Assembly (NCBI GenBank): GCA_934149005.1
Contig: CAKPDN010000002.1
Location: forward strand, 1 to 64,000
Origin: an uncultured Clostridia bacterium
GTDB lineage: Bacteria > Bacillota > Clostridia > TANB77 > CAG-508
DNA: 64,000 nt
Direction: 5' to 3'
The translations under genes were made by a program, and so were the position numbers. Shown here one piece after another: positions 63,401-64,000 of the stretch (the first letter of the stretch is position 1; the number at the start of each line of letters is the position of its first letter). The notes beneath the pieces were generated by a model, which was given only the letters and a program-made list of their open reading frames with translations, made no database searches and was not told the origin of the DNA.

Positions 63401-64000
63401 AAAGAAGATTCAAAAACATATACAATACCATTTGGATCTAAGATGAAAGTTAAAGATGGAGATATGGTAGAAGTTGGAGATCCATTAATAGAAGGATCTA
63501 TAAATCCATCAGAAATACTTGAATTAAAAGGACCAGAAGGAGTTTATGAATATTTAACTTCTGAAGTTCAAAAAGTATATAGAAATCAAGGTGTTGATAT
63601 TAATGATAAACACGTTGAAGTTATTGGAAGACAAATGCTTAAAAAGGTTAGAGTTGAAGATAATGGAGATACAGATATGTTTCCAGGTTCATTGGTTGAC
63701 ATGTATGACTTTGAAGATAAAAATAATGAAGCAATTACTGAAGGAAAAAGACCAGCTACAGGTAAAAGAGTATTGCTTGGTATTACAAAAGCATCTCTTG
63801 CAACAGATAGTTTCTTATCAGCTGCATCATTCCAAGAGACTACAAGAGTTCTTACAGAAGCAGCAATTAAAGGTAAAGTTGATGATTTAGTTGGATTAAA
63901 AGAAAATGTTATTATTGGTAAATTAATTCCAGCCGGTACTGGTATGAAAAAATACCAAGAAACTCATATTAATACAGAGAAAAAACTTGAAGAAGTTGCA
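60494..64000 (+). CDS. rpoC: DNA-directed RNA polymerase beta' subunit (3' partial)
   Basis: It starts at a GTG with ATAGGGGG upstream and runs open to the window end, 1169 codons in one frame. Motifs visible in order are the zinc ribbon [38 protein letters not shown], the catalytic NADFDGDQM (about 61835), the bridge/trigger region [19 protein letters not shown] and the second zinc site [15 protein letters not shown]. It forms the catalytic clamp of RNA polymerase with RpoB. No frameshift is seen in the part present. Confidence 0.98.
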   Translation, partial: MDELDIFNKIKIGVASDEKIREWSKGEVKKPETINYRTLKPEKDGLFCERIFGPTKDWECHCGKYKRVRYKGIVCDRCGVEVTKSKVRRERMGHIELAAPVAHIWYFKGIPSRIALILDISPRNLEKVVYFASYIVTDKGTSDLTNCQVLTEKEYHEAEERCGRGSFKAKMGAEALKELLEKVDLDKLSKVIRKELESASEQKKSKLVKRLDTVDSFRLSNTRPEWMIMSVVPVIPPELRPMVQLDGGRFATSDLNDLYRRVINRNNRLKRLLELGAPEIIVRNEKRMLQESVDALIDNSRRGRPVTGAGNRPLKSLSDMLKGKQGRFRQNLLGKRVDYSGRSVIVVGPELKIYQCGLPKEMAVELFKPFVMRELVGRGIAQNIKNAKRMVERLRPEVWEILEYVIKDHPVMLNRAPTLHRLGIQAFEPVLVEGRAIKLHPLVCEAFNADFDGDQMAVHLPLSPEAQAESRYLMLATNNLLKPQDGKPVAVPRLDMILGSYYLTMTLDGEKGEGKYFKDPEEAIMAFENHEVDIHSKIFVRITKEIDGEMKSKKIETSVGRIIFNQGIPQDLGFIDRNEDPFQYEINFPVVKKTMGQIIERVIRVHGVVESAEVIDYVKALGFKYSTIAGITFSMSDVKVPVAKKGLLEEADKQIETIRKQYARGLITNDERYNSVIKVWEDATKKISKAMEDNFEDLNPIYMMVKSGARGNMNQLRQIAGIRGLMASTTGKAVEIPIKSSFAEGLDALEYFISAHGARKGLSDTALRTADSGYLTRRLVDVSQDIIVREYDCGTHEGLVVYDIKDGNQIIEKMQERLIGRFVVTDVYHPETKELIVDTNTMITEEIAEKIVEAGIEKLEVRSVLACRSKHGVCQKCYGMGLARRNLVSIGESVGIIAAQSIGEPGTQLTMRTIHSGGVAGVADITQGLPRVEELFEARKPKGVAIITEIAGKVKIKETKKKKEVVVTSKEDSKTYTIPFGSKMKVKDGDMVEVGDPLIEGSINPSEILELKGPEGVYEYLTSEVQKVYRNQGVDINDKHVEVIGRQMLKKVRVEDNGDTDMFPGSLVDMYDFEDKNNEAITEGKRPATGKRVLLGITKASLATDSFLSAASFQETTRVLTEAAIKGKVDDLVGLKENVIIGKLIPAGTGMKKYQETHINTEKKLEEVA

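Overview
This is an AT-rich chromosomal segment from a low-GC, Gram-positive Firmicute, most likely an uncultured spore-forming member of the Clostridia (inference). The support is a SpoIIE-type phosphatase, MecA, the radC-mreBCD-PBP2-minC cluster, 3D/G5 and VanW wall proteins, strong GGAGG ribosome sites, TTGACA-17-TATAAT promoters and many TTG/GTG starts. Nothing indicates a phage or plasmid. Most of the window is core chromosome, with surface-protein loci and repeated hairpins as the accessory part.

Layout. 1-0.9 kb: the 3' end of a surface protein whose C-terminus carries a C-ending-codon patch that looks like a variable repeat of a diversity-generating retroelement. 1-5.8 kb: VanW/G5 protein, tRNA-Lys, CorA, CapA-like protein and a DUF378 protein. 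5.9-11 kb: TetR repressor, three near-identical operators, an MMPL exporter and a secreted heptad-repeat partner. 11.4-18.5 kb: ABC-F protein, DUF975 protein, Tex, an HD-GYP protein and a frameshifted HtrA protease. 18.7-21.4 kb: tRNA-Arg, an XRE regulator, an M23 peptidase and MecA. 21.6-28.4 kb: the cell-shape cluster DUF4321-radC-mreBCD-PBP2, then minC. 28.4-43.5 kb: two small proteins of unknown role, then a surface-protein island (discoidin-like protein, two very large adhesins, a broken prepilin-leader protein). 43.7-56 kb: SpoIIE-like protein, a compositionally foreign 119-residue protein, WG-repeat protein, AcpS, TatD, LemA/HtpX, a 3D-domain protein, ExoIII, AI-2E permease and others. 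56.5-64 kb: rpoB and the first 1169 codons of rpoC.

The genes centre on envelope growth: elongasome (MreBCD, PBP2), septum placement (MinC), wall binding and turnover (VanW, M23, 3D/G5, CapA) and displayed surface proteins.

The least explained content is intergenic. (a) Three elements of about 240-480 bp (near 11.0, 27.5 and 31.1 kb), plus a decayed fourth near 40.7 kb, fold as giant hairpins. They share short conserved blocks, while some of their stems differ in sequence between copies and still pair. (b) Two palindrome families, one on GGGACA and one on GGGATTAAGGGGCC, sit at gene edges; one has given two unrelated proteins the same C-terminal tail. (c) A (AC)13 tract lies inside a promoter-bearing short ORF. 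These, together with the retroelement-like variable patch, are the best candidates for undescribed biology here.
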